The notes beneath the pieces were generated by a model that was not told the DNA's origin, made no database searches, and saw nothing but the letters and a program-made list of their open reading frames with translations. From the NCBI GenBank assembly GCA_016928415.1, contig JAFGKU010000082.1, positions 1 to 36,740 on the forward strand: 36,740 nt of DNA, read 5' to 3'. Below are positions 7,680-16,306 of the stretch, piece by piece (the stretch's first letter is position 1; each line of letters opens with the position of its first letter). Origin of the DNA: Spirochaetales bacterium. Its GTDB lineage: Bacteria > Spirochaetota > Spirochaetia > SZUA-6 > JAFGRV01. A program made the position numbers and the translations under genes.

Positions 7680-8702
7680 ATGGGAATCCGGAATATTTTT
7701 AACAGGACATCCAAACGCAGGTACCCAACCTGCCGTGCGGATAAAATCAAATGGGACATAAAACCCGTTCCGAAACGAATAGTGGCCATCGGTGATATCC
7801 ACGGTGATATTGAGGCCTTGGGGTCCATTCTCTATGACAGGAAATTGATCAATAAAAAAGGGGAGTGGACGGGCGCCAGGACGCACCTGGTGCTGACCGG
7901 GGACCTTATCGGTGGCCATAATACCAGGCTGGTGATACAATTTGTTATGCGATTGGAGGATGAAGCGGAAAAATCCGGCGGTGACGTCCATTCTTTGATC
8001 GGCAACCACGACATATTGATGTTGTGCCGTAATCAAAAAAAACAGGAAGGCAATACATTGTTTGATAAATTTCCCGTTTCAGGGGAAGGCGGACACTCAA
8101 TCAGGGAAGCTTTCAGCAGGAATACGCGGGAGGCAGATTGGCTTCGGCACAGAAATACCATCATTAAAATCGGCAGGATCATTTTCACGCATGCGGGGTT
8201 GAACGAGTGGGTTTTAACCAACAGTATCGGCCGGGTAAATGCCACTGTCCGCGCCTGGATCCGTTATTGGCAGGGAGCGGATAAAATGCCCGGCCTGAAT
8301 ACGGATTGGATAGTATCGGGGAATAAAAGCGAGCTTTCCCTGGGCACACAGAGTTCGGGCCCGATATGGACGAGGTCATATAAATCAAAAAAAGTTAAAA
8401 AAAATAATGGGGGCAGGGGTGAGAGAATCGGGTTTTATAAATTGACGGCTATCCTCCGGAAGTGCAAAGCGGATAAAATGGTGGTCGGCCATACTCCCGT
8501 TCCTGAAAACAATATTGTAATGGCACATCCCTATTATGGTGATATGGTGATCATGATTGATACACGTATTTCCAGGAAAAAACAGGGCCGGCTGAGTTGT
8601 CTTGAGATACATGGGGGCAAAATTACCGACTACTACTCAAAAAGGAACAAGGTCGGGGAAAAAATAAAGATATTGGAAAAGAAAAAGCTTAAAAAGAATT
8701 AA
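7680..8702 (+). CDS. Metallophosphoesterase of the PPP-like superfamily
   Basis: 340 residues. The metal-site motifs are in order: GDIHG (38-42), GDLIGG (74-79), GNHD (108-111), THAG (about 173) and VGHTP (about 267). This is the calcineurin-like fold, closest in layout to bacterial Shewanella-like (Shelph) phosphatases. The second motif normally reads GDxVDRG; here the D-R-G is replaced by G-G-H. The metal ligand Asp75 is kept but the conserved Arg is lost, which may change substrate preference. There is no signal peptide, so it is probably cytoplasmic. The ribosome site is weak (CGGGAAATTAAAC before the ATG). It hydrolyses phosphate esters; the substrate is unknown. Confidence 0.85.
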   Translation: MGIRNIFNRTSKRRYPTCRADKIKWDIKPVPKRIVAIGDIHGDIEALGSILYDRKLINKKGEWTGARTHLVLTGDLIGGHNTRLVIQFVMRLEDEAEKSGGDVHSLIGNHDILMLCRNQKKQEGNTLFDKFPVSGEGGHSIREAFSRNTREADWLRHRNTIIKIGRIIFTHAGLNEWVLTNSIGRVNATVRAWIRYWQGADKMPGLNTDWIVSGNKSELSLGTQSSGPIWTRSYKSKKVKKNNGGRGERIGFYKLTAILRKCKADKMVVGHTPVPENNIVMAHPYYGDMVIMIDTRISRKKQGRLSCLEIHGGKITDYYSKRNKVGEKIKILEKKKLKKN

Positions 8703-8731
8703 ACCCGATAAAATTAAATAATTATCCTGCA

Positions 8732-9712
8732 TCAATGGAAAGTCAACTCAGCCTTTAAAACACCTTCTGCAATGGGTCCGGTTTTGAAAAGGTATTGAAT
8801 GATTCCTTTATTGTTATGGATGATAGAGGATTCCCCTTCCCAAAGCAGATCGAATAGACTGCCTGTTAGACAAGCGGTGATGCCGTAGGGGACAGAGGTC
8901 TTTTTCATTCGCGCCGGCAGGGCCCGTTCAAAACTTACTTTCTCCTGTTCGGTAAAATATGTGCCGTTCGCCTTTATATCTATCCATAAATCATATTGGT
9001 TATATACACTCTCCCATGAAGAGTCAAACGTATCACGGCAGATTGTAAGGGCGACATGTAAGTTATTGATGAAAAAGCCTTTACATTTTTTTTGATTGCC
9101 GGGAGAAAGCTTCAGGATATCCTTTTCGAAGTTTGTTAAAAACACCTTGTCCTGTGTATAGATAATGCTGCCTGATGGGCCAAAGACCAGGGCCCTGTTG
9201 ACAAGGGTGTTCCCGACGGATCGGGCAAAGTACGAACCAGCAAGGATATAGCAATGGTATTTTTGAGACAGTTTTCCGAATATCCTTTTAGCCTGTATAA
9301 GTGTATACCTGGCCCTTGTTAAAAAAAAACCATTAATCGTTTTAAAAATCGGGTATTTATTCTTTATGGAGGTAAACGCCTGTTCAAATGTCGGGGAGTT
9401 TTCGAGGTCCTTTCCATTCGGGATGAATGCAAGGAATGCAAGCGTATATTCGGGAAACACGATCAAATCAATAGGCTTTTTTTCAGTTGTACTATCAATA
9501 ATCGATTTTATTTCTTTTTCAAATAAATTATTTATTTCTTTTTCAAATAAATTGGATGAGGAATAAATATCAAGGTTCACTGCGAATTGAACCGCTGCTA
9601 CCGAAAGTTCCTTTATTTTATTTTCACTTTGCGCGTGTGTAAAATTATGGGGACAGAGCAGGAAAATATAGATGAGTGCGAACAAGAAAAAAAGGTATTT
9701 TCTAATTTTCAT
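8732..9712 (-). CDS. Exported nitrilase-superfamily (carbon-nitrogen hydrolase) protein
   Basis: 326 residues from the chosen start. The Glu-Lys-Cys triad of nitrilase-fold amidases is visible: Glu88 (IVFPEYTLAF), Lys189 (YTQDKVFL) and Cys225 (ALTICRDTF). Residues 1-27 look like a signal peptide, possibly lipoprotein-like at Cys20, so it acts outside the cytoplasm, which is unusual for the family. I chose the ATG at 9710-9712 because a good promoter (extended -10 TGGTATAAT) lies between it and the in-frame ATG at 9764-9766, which would add 18 charged residues in front of the signal peptide. It is divergent from pncB-nadE. It probably cleaves an amide or nitrile; the substrate is unknown. Confidence 0.82.
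   Translation of the reverse strand: MKIRKYLFFLFALIYIFLLCPHNFTHAQSENKIKELSVAAVQFAVNLDIYSSSNLFEKEINNLFEKEIKSIIDSTTEKKPIDLIVFPEYTLAFLAFIPNGKDLENSPTFEQAFTSIKNKYPIFKTINGFFLTRARYTLIQAKRIFGKLSQKYHCYILAGSYFARSVGNTLVNRALVFGPSGSIIYTQDKVFLTNFEKDILKLSPGNQKKCKGFFINNLHVALTICRDTFDSSWESVYNQYDLWIDIKANGTYFTEQEKVSFERALPARMKKTSVPYGITACLTGSLFDLLWEGESSIIHNNKGIIQYLFKTGPIAEGVLKAELTFH
9507..9554 (-). repeat. 24-base tandem duplication within the nitrilase-like gene
   Basis: Two adjacent 24-base units (9507-9530 and 9531-9554) differ at one base. They encode the in-frame duplication NLFEKEI / NLFEKEI near residues 54-68, ahead of the catalytic Glu. The duplication preserves the frame. Confidence 0.8.
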
Positions 9713-9730
9713 TTTCTCTTTATTACTTTT

Positions 9731-9759
9731 ATTATACCATTTATCCCTCGGACGGTAAA
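9731..9759 (-). promoter_or_regulatory. Promoter for the exported nitrilase-like gene
   Basis: On the minus strand, TTTACC (9754-9759), a 17-base spacer and an extended -10 TGGTATAAT (TATAAT at 9731-9736) end about 18 bases before the ATG at 9712. This placement supports the shorter start of the gene. Confidence 0.5.
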
Positions 9760-9768
9760 TTTTCATCT

Positions 9769-9797
9769 TTGATTTTTTTCGGAATTTCAGTCATAAT
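9769..9797 (+). promoter_or_regulatory. Candidate promoter for pncB-nadE
   Basis: TTGATT (9769-9774) and CATAAT (9792-9797) are separated by 17 bases, about 30 bases before the pncB start. TATAAC at 9802-9807 is an alternative -10. Confidence 0.4.
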
Positions 9798-9826
9798 TTA
9801 CTATAACAAGGTTTTAAGGAGAAGGA

Positions 9827-11419
9827 ATGAAACCATCCAGCAATTATGTAAATCCGTTATTGACGGATCTTTACCAAATAACTATGGCATATGCCTATTT
9901 TAAAAGCGGAAGCCAGGACAAAGAAGCCGTTTTTGACCTTTTTTTCAGAAAAAACCCGTTTAACGGAGCCTTTACCATTTTTGCCGGTTTGGAAGAGTGT
10001 CTTGGTTATATAGAAAATTTTAAATTCACGGATGAACAGACCCGGTTTTTAAAATCGAAATTGATACCGAATTGCGACCCTGAATTTTTTGAGTGGTTGA
10101 AAACGCTGAACACTCGAAAACTGAAGGTACATGCTGTTTCTGAAGGAACGGTTGTATTTCCACGTGAACCATTACTCAGGGTGGAAGGCCCTCTTGCTGT
10201 CTGCCAGTTATTGGAAACGACCCTGCTCACCTGTATCAATTATGCAAGCCTGGTATGTACCAATGCCGCCCGTTTTCGTATAGCGGCGGGATTCGACAAG
10301 GTCCTGCTTGAGTTCGGATTGAGGCGGGCCCAGGGGCCGGACGGCGGTATATCCGCCTCCAGGTATACGTACATGGGTTCGGTCGATGGCACGAGCAATG
10401 TCCTGGCCGGCATGCTTTTTGATATACCGGTTAAAGGTACGCATGCCCATGCGTTTGTCCAGTCATTCAAGGGATTCGGCGATTTGAAAGACAGATTGAT
10501 CCTGAAAGGGGAGGATAACAAAGAACTGTCCCTGCTTGATGAGGTACTTAAAGCAAGAAAAGAACTGGGTTTTATTAACACAAACGAGGGGGAATTGGCT
10601 GCTTTCATAGCTTATGCTTCGGCATTCCCGGAAGGTTTTCTCGCCTTGGTGGATACCTATGACACATTGAATTCCGGTGTGCCTAATTTTCTCTGCGTTG
10701 CCGTTGCCTTAGCACGTGCCGGGTTCAAACCGGCGGGTATTCGCCTGGATTCAGGTGATCTTTCATACCTGTCCAGGGAAAGCAGGAAAATGTTCAGCCA
10801 GGTGGCGCAGGAAACGGGGGTTGATTTTTCCGGTTTAAAAATAGCGGCCAGTAATGACATCAATGAAGAGGTACTGCTTTCTCTTGATAAGCAGGGCCAT
10901 GAAATCGATATTTTTGGAATCGGTACAAATCTTGTAACCTGCCAGGCACAGCCGGCTTTGGGTTGTGTTTACAAGCTTGTTGAAATAGAGGGCAGTCCCC
11001 GCATCAAGCTGTCCCAGCAGGTGGAAAAAGTCACGATACCGGGAGCCAAGGATGTATACCGGCTGTTTAGCAGGGACGATACGGCTCTGGCCGATATCAT
11101 GGTTAAAATCGGTGAAGAGGCACCCAAACCGGGTGAGAAAATTCTTTGCCGTCATCCATTCGACGAAATCAAGCGGGTGATCATCACGCCGACCCGTGTT
11201 CAAAAATTGACAAACCTCGTTTGGGACGGCAGGATTCTTCATCCGTTGCCGGAACTGTCCGCTATACGAAAATCTGTGCTTGACCAGCTCGCTAAAATCA
11301 GGGATGATTATGCACGGCCCGTTAATCCGGCCTCGTACAAGGTTTCCGTAACGGACACACTTTATAAATTTATACATGAGCTTTGGGAAAACGAGGCCCC
11401 GGTTGCTGAGATAAGCTGA
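9827..11419 (+). CDS. pncB: Nicotinate phosphoribosyltransferase
   Basis: 530 residues. The enzyme joins nicotinate and PRPP, with ATP hydrolysis, to give nicotinate mononucleotide in the Preiss-Handler route to NAD. Family motifs are clear: NPLLTDLYQITMAYAY at 9-24, FGLRRAQGPDGG at 163-174, the GTHAHAF segment holding the phosphorylated-His region at 204-210, DTYDTLNSG at 276-284, GIRLDSGDLSYLS at 304-316 and FGIGTNL. AAGGAGAAGG lies directly before the ATG. nadE follows 23 bases later on the same strand, so the two form an NAD operon. Nothing odd is seen. Confidence 0.96.
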   Translation: MKPSSNYVNPLLTDLYQITMAYAYFKSGSQDKEAVFDLFFRKNPFNGAFTIFAGLEECLGYIENFKFTDEQTRFLKSKLIPNCDPEFFEWLKTLNTRKLKVHAVSEGTVVFPREPLLRVEGPLAVCQLLETTLLTCINYASLVCTNAARFRIAAGFDKVLLEFGLRRAQGPDGGISASRYTYMGSVDGTSNVLAGMLFDIPVKGTHAHAFVQSFKGFGDLKDRLILKGEDNKELSLLDEVLKARKELGFINTNEGELAAFIAYASAFPEGFLALVDTYDTLNSGVPNFLCVAVALARAGFKPAGIRLDSGDLSYLSRESRKMFSQVAQETGVDFSGLKIAASNDINEEVLLSLDKQGHEIDIFGIGTNLVTCQAQPALGCVYKLVEIEGSPRIKLSQQVEKVTIPGAKDVYRLFSRDDTALADIMVKIGEEAPKPGEKILCRHPFDEIKRVIITPTRVQKLTNLVWDGRILHPLPELSAIRKSVLDQLAKIRDDYARPVNPASYKVSVTDTLYKFIHELWENEAPVAEIS

Positions 11420-11442
11420 TACGGGAAAGGGGAGTATCAAAT

Positions 11443-13413
11443 ATGAGGCTGATAAACATAGGATTCGCCAACATCAACACGCATGTGGGAGCTTTCAAGA
11501 CAAACACGGATAAGGTGATCGAATTCATGAAACTCATGAAGGAAAAGAGCTGTACTATTGGCTGTTTCCAGGAACAGGTTATCTCCGGTTATCCAAGTGA
11601 AGACCTTATCCAATGGCACTCCTTTGTTGATGCCCAATGGACGGAATTAAATCGGGTTCTGGATATAAGCCGCAGTAAGGGATTTAACCGGACGGCTTTT
11701 ATACTCGGTATAACGGTGGAACAAAAAGGGAACCTCTACAATTCAGCTGTCGTGATATGTGACGGTAAAGTTCTGGGTATTGTACCCAAAGAAAAACTCC
11801 CCACTTACGGTATTTTCTATGAATGGAGGACGTTTTCCCCCGGAATCCCGTATGATACAGGTGAAATCGGCCCCGGTAAAATTCCTTTCGGCGATCTCAT
11901 TTTCAGGTTTCCCTTTGGAACCATAGGTGTTGAAGTGTGCGAAGACCTCTGGTCACCCGATGGTCCGGCCAGGCGCCGGGCATACAGCGGGGCCGAAGTC
12001 ATCGTGAATGTGTCCTCCTCACCTTTTAGAATCGGCGTGGAAAACACGCGGAAAGAAATGATAAGCACAAGGGCCGCCGATAATCAAATGACGCTTGTTT
12101 ATGTGAACCAGGTTGGGGGCAATGACTCGCTCGTGTTCGACGGCGGGGGCTACGTTAACCAGAACGGCCATATGCTGGCCGAGGCTCCCAGGTGGCGGGA
12201 AGGCTTCACGTCTCAAACAGTGGATCTCAACCGGACCCAGAGACTGCGGCATGAAAATACAACATGGCGGATCGATTATGATCAGTATCACCGGCAAAAC
12301 AGTTCCGTGAAAGCGATCGAAGTCCCGGATGGGCCCAAAGCCAATCAAAAGGATTTTGCCTTTCCCCTCCCGGCTGATAAAAGCTTTTTCATGCCTTCCG
12401 TTACCGATCGCCCGGATCCCCTCAAAGCCTATTTCAATGATTTAATCGAGGCAATGATTACCGGACTCGATTATTTTGACAAGACAAAGGCCTTTAAGAA
12501 AATCGGGATAGCTCTTTCCGGCGGTAAAGATTCCCTCCTTACCCTTTTAATCGTGTACATGTACGCCAAGCGGAAATTCAGTCATTTATCAGAAAAGGAA
12601 TCGAAAAAAGCGGTGCATGAATTCATCGCATGTTTTTCCTTGCCGTCCCAATTCAATTCAGATACGACAAAGGACATAAGCAGAAAAATCTGTTTAGAAC
12701 TTGACGTATCGTTCAGGGAAATCCCCATACAAGAGCAGGTGGATGCCGAGAAGGAAGCGGTAAAAAAAATGCTTTCGGAGGGAGAGACGCTGACGGAAAT
12801 GACCGAACAGAATATACAGGCAAGGATACGCGGCGAACACATGATGAACTGGACCAATTCTTCCGGCGGTATGTGGATCCAGACCGGAAACATGACGGAA
12901 AAGGCGGTAGGATACACCACTGTGGGAGGCGACATGATGGGCGCCTATTCCCTGATTGCCAACCTGCCCAAGACGGTAGTTATCGCCCTTTTACGGTATA
13001 TTCATGCCGAGTACGGAATTAAAACCATAGCAGACGTGCTTAATACAAAGGCGTCCGCCGAACTGGCTGCTGATCAGGAAGACGAAAAGGACTTAATGCC
13101 GTTTGATGTGCTTGATTCGTGCATGTATTTGTTTGTCGAAGAAAAAAAGAGTCCTCTCGCCGTTTATAAGATCATGCGGGCCATGTGGTCTGACGATGAA
13201 TTGAAAAAACTGTCCCCGGCATATTCTCCGGGGACGCTTAAAAAATGGGTTTTGCAGTTTTGCCGGTTGTTTACAAACGCCATTTTTAAATGGGTACAGA
13301 CCCCCCAGGCTGTTCATGTGGGTAAACTTGAACTGGACAGGGAAAGGGCCCTGCAGCTGCCCGTTGTGCAGTCCCGGGAGTGGCTGGAACTCGAAAAATG
13401 GGAGGATTCCTGA
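11443..13413 (+). CDS. nadE: Glutamine-dependent NAD+ synthetase
   Basis: 656 residues in two domains. The N-terminal nitrilase-fold glutaminase (1-300) has its triad Glu44 (CFQEQVISGYP), Lys116 (VPKEKLPTYG) and Cys166 (GVEVCEDLW). The C-terminal synthetase domain has the PP-loop SGGKDS (about residue 353). Ammonia released from glutamine amidates NaAD to NAD+. Length and order fit the long, glutamine-using NadE class. The gene follows pncB closely with a GGGGAG ribosome site. The adenylyltransferase NadD is not in the window. The TGA stop at 13411-13413 overlaps the first base of a REP-like motif. Confidence 0.96.
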   Translation: MRLINIGFANINTHVGAFKTNTDKVIEFMKLMKEKSCTIGCFQEQVISGYPSEDLIQWHSFVDAQWTELNRVLDISRSKGFNRTAFILGITVEQKGNLYNSAVVICDGKVLGIVPKEKLPTYGIFYEWRTFSPGIPYDTGEIGPGKIPFGDLIFRFPFGTIGVEVCEDLWSPDGPARRRAYSGAEVIVNVSSSPFRIGVENTRKEMISTRAADNQMTLVYVNQVGGNDSLVFDGGGYVNQNGHMLAEAPRWREGFTSQTVDLNRTQRLRHENTTWRIDYDQYHRQNSSVKAIEVPDGPKANQKDFAFPLPADKSFFMPSVTDRPDPLKAYFNDLIEAMITGLDYFDKTKAFKKIGIALSGGKDSLLTLLIVYMYAKRKFSHLSEKESKKAVHEFIACFSLPSQFNSDTTKDISRKICLELDVSFREIPIQEQVDAEKEAVKKMLSEGETLTEMTEQNIQARIRGEHMMNWTNSSGGMWIQTGNMTEKAVGYTTVGGDMMGAYSLIANLPKTVVIALLRYIHAEYGIKTIADVLNTKASAELAADQEDEKDLMPFDVLDSCMYLFVEEKKSPLAVYKIMRAMWSDDELKKLSPAYSPGTLKKWVLQFCRLFTNAIFKWVQTPQAVHVGKLELDRERALQLPVVQSREWLELEKWEDS

Positions 13414-13466
13414 CCTCTGTCCCCGATTATTTAAATTTTATTCAATAAATTTAACCTCTGTCCCCC
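13413..13466 (-). repeat. Two directly repeated REP-like motifs after nadE
   Basis: ACCTCTGTCCCC (13413-13424) and ACCTCTGTCCCCC (13454-13466) are in the same orientation, 41 bases apart. The spacer is very AT-rich and partly palindromic (TTTAAATTTTATTCAATAAATTT). The first copy begins inside the nadE stop codon. The rest of the gap to 13582 holds no gene that I can see. Confidence 0.75.
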
Positions 13467-13582
13467 TTTTTGGAGGGAATGCCTCATTTTAGCCACAATG
13501 TTTCACTGCATTTTCACTTTTCAACCATAAAAAATCCGGAATCAAATTGTACTTTTTTCATTGGAAGATAAAGGAGGAAAGT

Positions 13583-15646
13583 ATGATTAAGTTGAGGTGG
13601 TTGCTTATTACTTTTTTAGTGGTTTTTACGATCCAAATTCAAGCCGAGGAAAAATTGGACCCGTATGATTATGTGACCGGTTTATCTGAAATCAATACGA
13701 GTAGTATGGTGTTTTACCTGGAGGATTCGCAGAAATACATGAAAGCACCTGACCTGGACATGAAAGCTACTATTTACATAAACGGTATTATTGCGAAAAT
13801 TAAATTCACACAGGTTTTTTCCAATCCATATGATAAATGGCTGGAAGGTACCTATGTTTTTCCATTGTCTGAAACCGCGGCCGTAATTAAACTGAGAATG
13901 ACCGTGGGAGAGAAGGTTATTGAAGGCATTATCATGGAAAAAAAGGAAGCCAAGAAAACATATGAAGAGGCGAAGGCAAACGGGAAAAAGGCAGCTCTTT
14001 TGGAACAGGATCGGCCAAATATTTTTACCACGCAGGTTGCGAATATCCCGCCCGGGGAAAAAATTACCGTGGAATTCGAGTATCAAGATGTGATTGAGCC
14101 GGAAGATGGTGAATACTCCCTTCGTTTTCCCCTTGTCATAACACCGCGATATGATCCAGATGCAAGGGAAGAATACGGATTACTGGTAAATTCCCGCAAT
14201 ATTTCTGAACAAATGGGTAATGATAATCATATTCCCGTAAGATTCAATCTTGCGCCTTTTTTAGGTGGTGGAAAAGGAAAAAGAAACAATATAGATATAA
14301 GTGTAGAATTGAATGCCGGTTTCCCTCTCAGATCAATCGTCAGTCTGTACCACGGTGTCCATGTGGCCATGAGGAGTTCAGACAGCTGTGTGTTAGCCCT
14401 GGCATCAGGAACCGTCCCTGCGGACAGGGATTTTGTTTTGCGATGGAATCCCGAACCGGGGACAGAGCCCGAAGTTTCCCTGTTGATGGAAAACGATAAA
14501 ACAAGTCAATACGGCCTGGTCATGATTCAACCTCCGGGCATTGAATCAGTCGGTATTGCCCGCATTCCCCGTGAAACGGTCTTTATAATTGATACTTCCG
14601 GTTCAATGGAAGGCAGTTCCATTGTACAGGCAAAGGAAGCCCTGTTAGCCGCTTTAAAAAACATGGCTGATACGGATATGTTTAATATAATTGCATTTAA
14701 CAGTACTTATAAAACGTTATTCAACGAATGCCGTATAAAAGATTCTGTCAATTACACCCAGGCTTTATTGTTCGTTGCCAATCTACAGGCAGACGGCGGA
14801 ACGGAAATGAAACCGGTTTTGGAGTATGTTTTTTCCCTAAATAGAGACAGATCGAGATTGGGGCAGGTAATTTTCATTACTGATGGAGCTGTGAGTAATG
14901 AAAGTGAGCTTTTTACCCTCATAAAACGCAATCTAGATGACCGCCGGCTTTTTACCATAGGGATCGGATCGGCACCCAATTCGTATTTCATGCGTAAAGC
15001 AGCGGCAGCGGGAAGGGGGACGTTTACTTATATAGGGGACGTGGATGAAGTTGAAGATACCATGAAAAGGCTGTTTGTAAAAATCAGTAGTCCATTGATG
15101 CGGAACATCAATATCATATGGGAAGGCAATGCCGGTGAAATATGGCCGGGTACTTTACCTGACCTTTATGCGGGCCAACCGGTATGTATTTTAAGTAAGC
15201 TATCCGGCGCGGGCGGACAATTGATCGTGAAAGGTGAATACGGCGGTAAAATATGGACAAAGAAGATTGCCCTCGGAAAAGGCAATGCAGACAGGGGTAT
15301 AGGTATGCTTTGGGCAAGAAAAAAAATAGACGTTCTTCTTGACCAGGCCGTGGAAGGGATATCCGATGATGTAATACGTATGCAGGTGCTGCCAATCGCC
15401 CTGGAGTACAAGCTCATGTCGCCTTATACGAGTTTTGTGGCGGTTGAACACGTAATATCGAAACCGGCAGCGGAAAATATCGAATCGGGTGAGGTTCCTC
15501 TGAACCCTCCCGACGGCTGGGAACCTTCTGAACCCTTACTGAAGCTGGCCGCAACGGCAACAAACGGTGAGCTGCATCTATTATTAGGAGGTTTGCTTGT
15601 GCTCCTTGCACTTCTGACCTTTGGTATACTCAAACTGGGTAGATAA
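13583..15646 (+). CDS. VIT/vWA protein, class GN sortase target
   Basis: 687 residues from the ATG at 13583, which has AAGGAGG upstream; an earlier in-frame ATG at 13547 lacks a ribosome site. Order: signal peptide (1-20), vault/inter-alpha-trypsin (VIT) domain (about 45-175), von Willebrand A domain (about 330-510) with an intact metal site DTSGS (337-341), and a C-terminal tail of motif, hydrophobic helix and K/R end. The layout and the adjacent sortase match the family called marine proteobacterial sortase target protein. The sorting motif, however, reads LAATAT (655-660) where the family has LPxTA/LPxTG. Its role may be adhesion or complex assembly on the cell envelope. The family assignment is strong; the function is unproven. 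Confidence 0.9.
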   Translation: MIKLRWLLITFLVVFTIQIQAEEKLDPYDYVTGLSEINTSSMVFYLEDSQKYMKAPDLDMKATIYINGIIAKIKFTQVFSNPYDKWLEGTYVFPLSETAAVIKLRMTVGEKVIEGIIMEKKEAKKTYEEAKANGKKAALLEQDRPNIFTTQVANIPPGEKITVEFEYQDVIEPEDGEYSLRFPLVITPRYDPDAREEYGLLVNSRNISEQMGNDNHIPVRFNLAPFLGGGKGKRNNIDISVELNAGFPLRSIVSLYHGVHVAMRSSDSCVLALASGTVPADRDFVLRWNPEPGTEPEVSLLMENDKTSQYGLVMIQPPGIESVGIARIPRETVFIIDTSGSMEGSSIVQAKEALLAALKNMADTDMFNIIAFNSTYKTLFNECRIKDSVNYTQALLFVANLQADGGTEMKPVLEYVFSLNRDRSRLGQVIFITDGAVSNESELFTLIKRNLDDRRLFTIGIGSAPNSYFMRKAAAAGRGTFTYIGDVDEVEDTMKRLFVKISSPLMRNINIIWEGNAGEIWPGTLPDLYAGQPVCILSKLSGAGGQLIVKGEYGGKIWTKKIALGKGNADRGIGMLWARKKIDVLLDQAVEGISDDVIRMQVLPIALEYKLMSPYTSFVAVEHVISKPAAENIESGEVPLNPPDGWEPSEPLLKLAATATNGELHLLLGGLLVLLALLTFGILKLGR
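15545..15643 (+). other. C-terminal sorting signal with altered motif LAATAT
   Basis: Codons 655-687 of the VIT/vWA gene encode LAATAT, a short polar spacer, the helix LLLGGLLVLLALLTFGIL and a basic end (K, R). The tripartite form is that of a sortase sorting signal. The usual proline at motif position 2 is alanine. Confidence 0.65.
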
Positions 15647-15647
15647 C

Positions 15648-16235
15648 ATGATGAAAGCATTCAAGAAAAAGAAGCTAATATTAAAATTGATGATCACAGG
15701 TCTCTGTGTTGCAGGTTTTCTCTTATTGTTATCAGGTACCTGGATCTATTTAAAGGCGGCATTGGCAAAAATTCTGCTTGCTTCCGCCTGGGAGCAGACC
15801 GTATCGGGAAGCAATGAAGTGAAGCCCTGGCCCTGGGCGGATACCTTTCCTGTTGCCAGGCTTTATGTACCGAGATTGAATGTTGATGAGATCGTATTAT
15901 CTGGTGCCAATGGCCCGACCCTTGCTTTCGGACCTGGGCATGTCATGCATACCGAGAGACCCGGGGGTGAAGGTAATTGTGTAATTGTTGGTCACAGGGA
16001 CACAAATTTCAGGTTTCTTAAAAGTATAAAGAAAGGCGATGACATCGTCATCAGGGACAGAGGTGGTATAGATTTCCATTATACAGTTTCAAGGATGGAA
16101 ATTGTGGACAAGAATGATGTCTGGGTCACCTCACAGTGCTTTAAAGACTCCCTTACCTTGATTACCTGCTATCCTTTTGACGATATTCTGCCCGGCCCCG
16201 GCCGCTATGTGGTTTGGGCCAAAGAGACGAGGTAA
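15648..16235 (+). CDS. Class GN sortase (cysteine transpeptidase)
   Basis: 195 residues from the ATG at 15648, one base after the stop of the VIT/vWA gene; a second ATG follows directly. One N-terminal membrane helix (about 13-35) is followed by the sortase barrel. The segment KPWPWADTFPVARL (59-72) is characteristic of class GN sortases. Catalytic residues are His116 (VIVGHRDTNF), Cys174 (LITCYPF) and Arg186 (GPGRYVVW). There is no clear ribosome site, so translation is probably coupled to the upstream gene. Sortases cut a C-terminal sorting signal and transfer the protein to an acceptor; in Gram-negative bacteria the acceptor is not known. Its evident substrate is the preceding VIT/vWA protein. 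Confidence 0.93.
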   Translation: MMKAFKKKKLILKLMITGLCVAGFLLLLSGTWIYLKAALAKILLASAWEQTVSGSNEVKPWPWADTFPVARLYVPRLNVDEIVLSGANGPTLAFGPGHVMHTERPGGEGNCVIVGHRDTNFRFLKSIKKGDDIVIRDRGGIDFHYTVSRMEIVDKNDVWVTSQCFKDSLTLITCYPFDDILPGPGRYVVWAKETR

Positions 16236-16242
16236 ATTCCGA

Positions 16243-16294
16243 GCTCTGTCCCCCCATTTTTATTCCTGGATTGTTTTTCAGGGGGACAGAGGTC
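16243..16294. repeat. Inverted pair of REP-like motifs between convergent genes
   Basis: CTCTGTCCCCC (16244-16254) and GGGGGACAGAG (16281-16291) are perfect 11-base inverted repeats with a 26-base loop. They fill the gap between the sortase stop and the stop of the vWA gene on the other strand. The pair could serve as a two-way terminator or 3' end stabiliser, and has the shape of a two-copy REP (BIME-like) unit. Confidence 0.75.
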
Positions 16295-16306
16295 GCTTTT
16301 TATGTC

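Noticed and set aside
9649..9658. GGGGACAGAG in the nitrilase-like signal peptide region
   Set aside because: Only the 10-base core matches and it encodes a plausible hydrophobic stretch; treated as chance.
10835..11440. 201-codon minus-strand open frame
   Set aside because: It is a shadow of pncB; the pncB reading is conserved throughout and the shadow has no family features.
14458..14467. GGGGACAGAG in the VIT/vWA gene
   Set aside because: A partial core match in normal coding sequence (EPGTEPE); not counted as a repeat copy.
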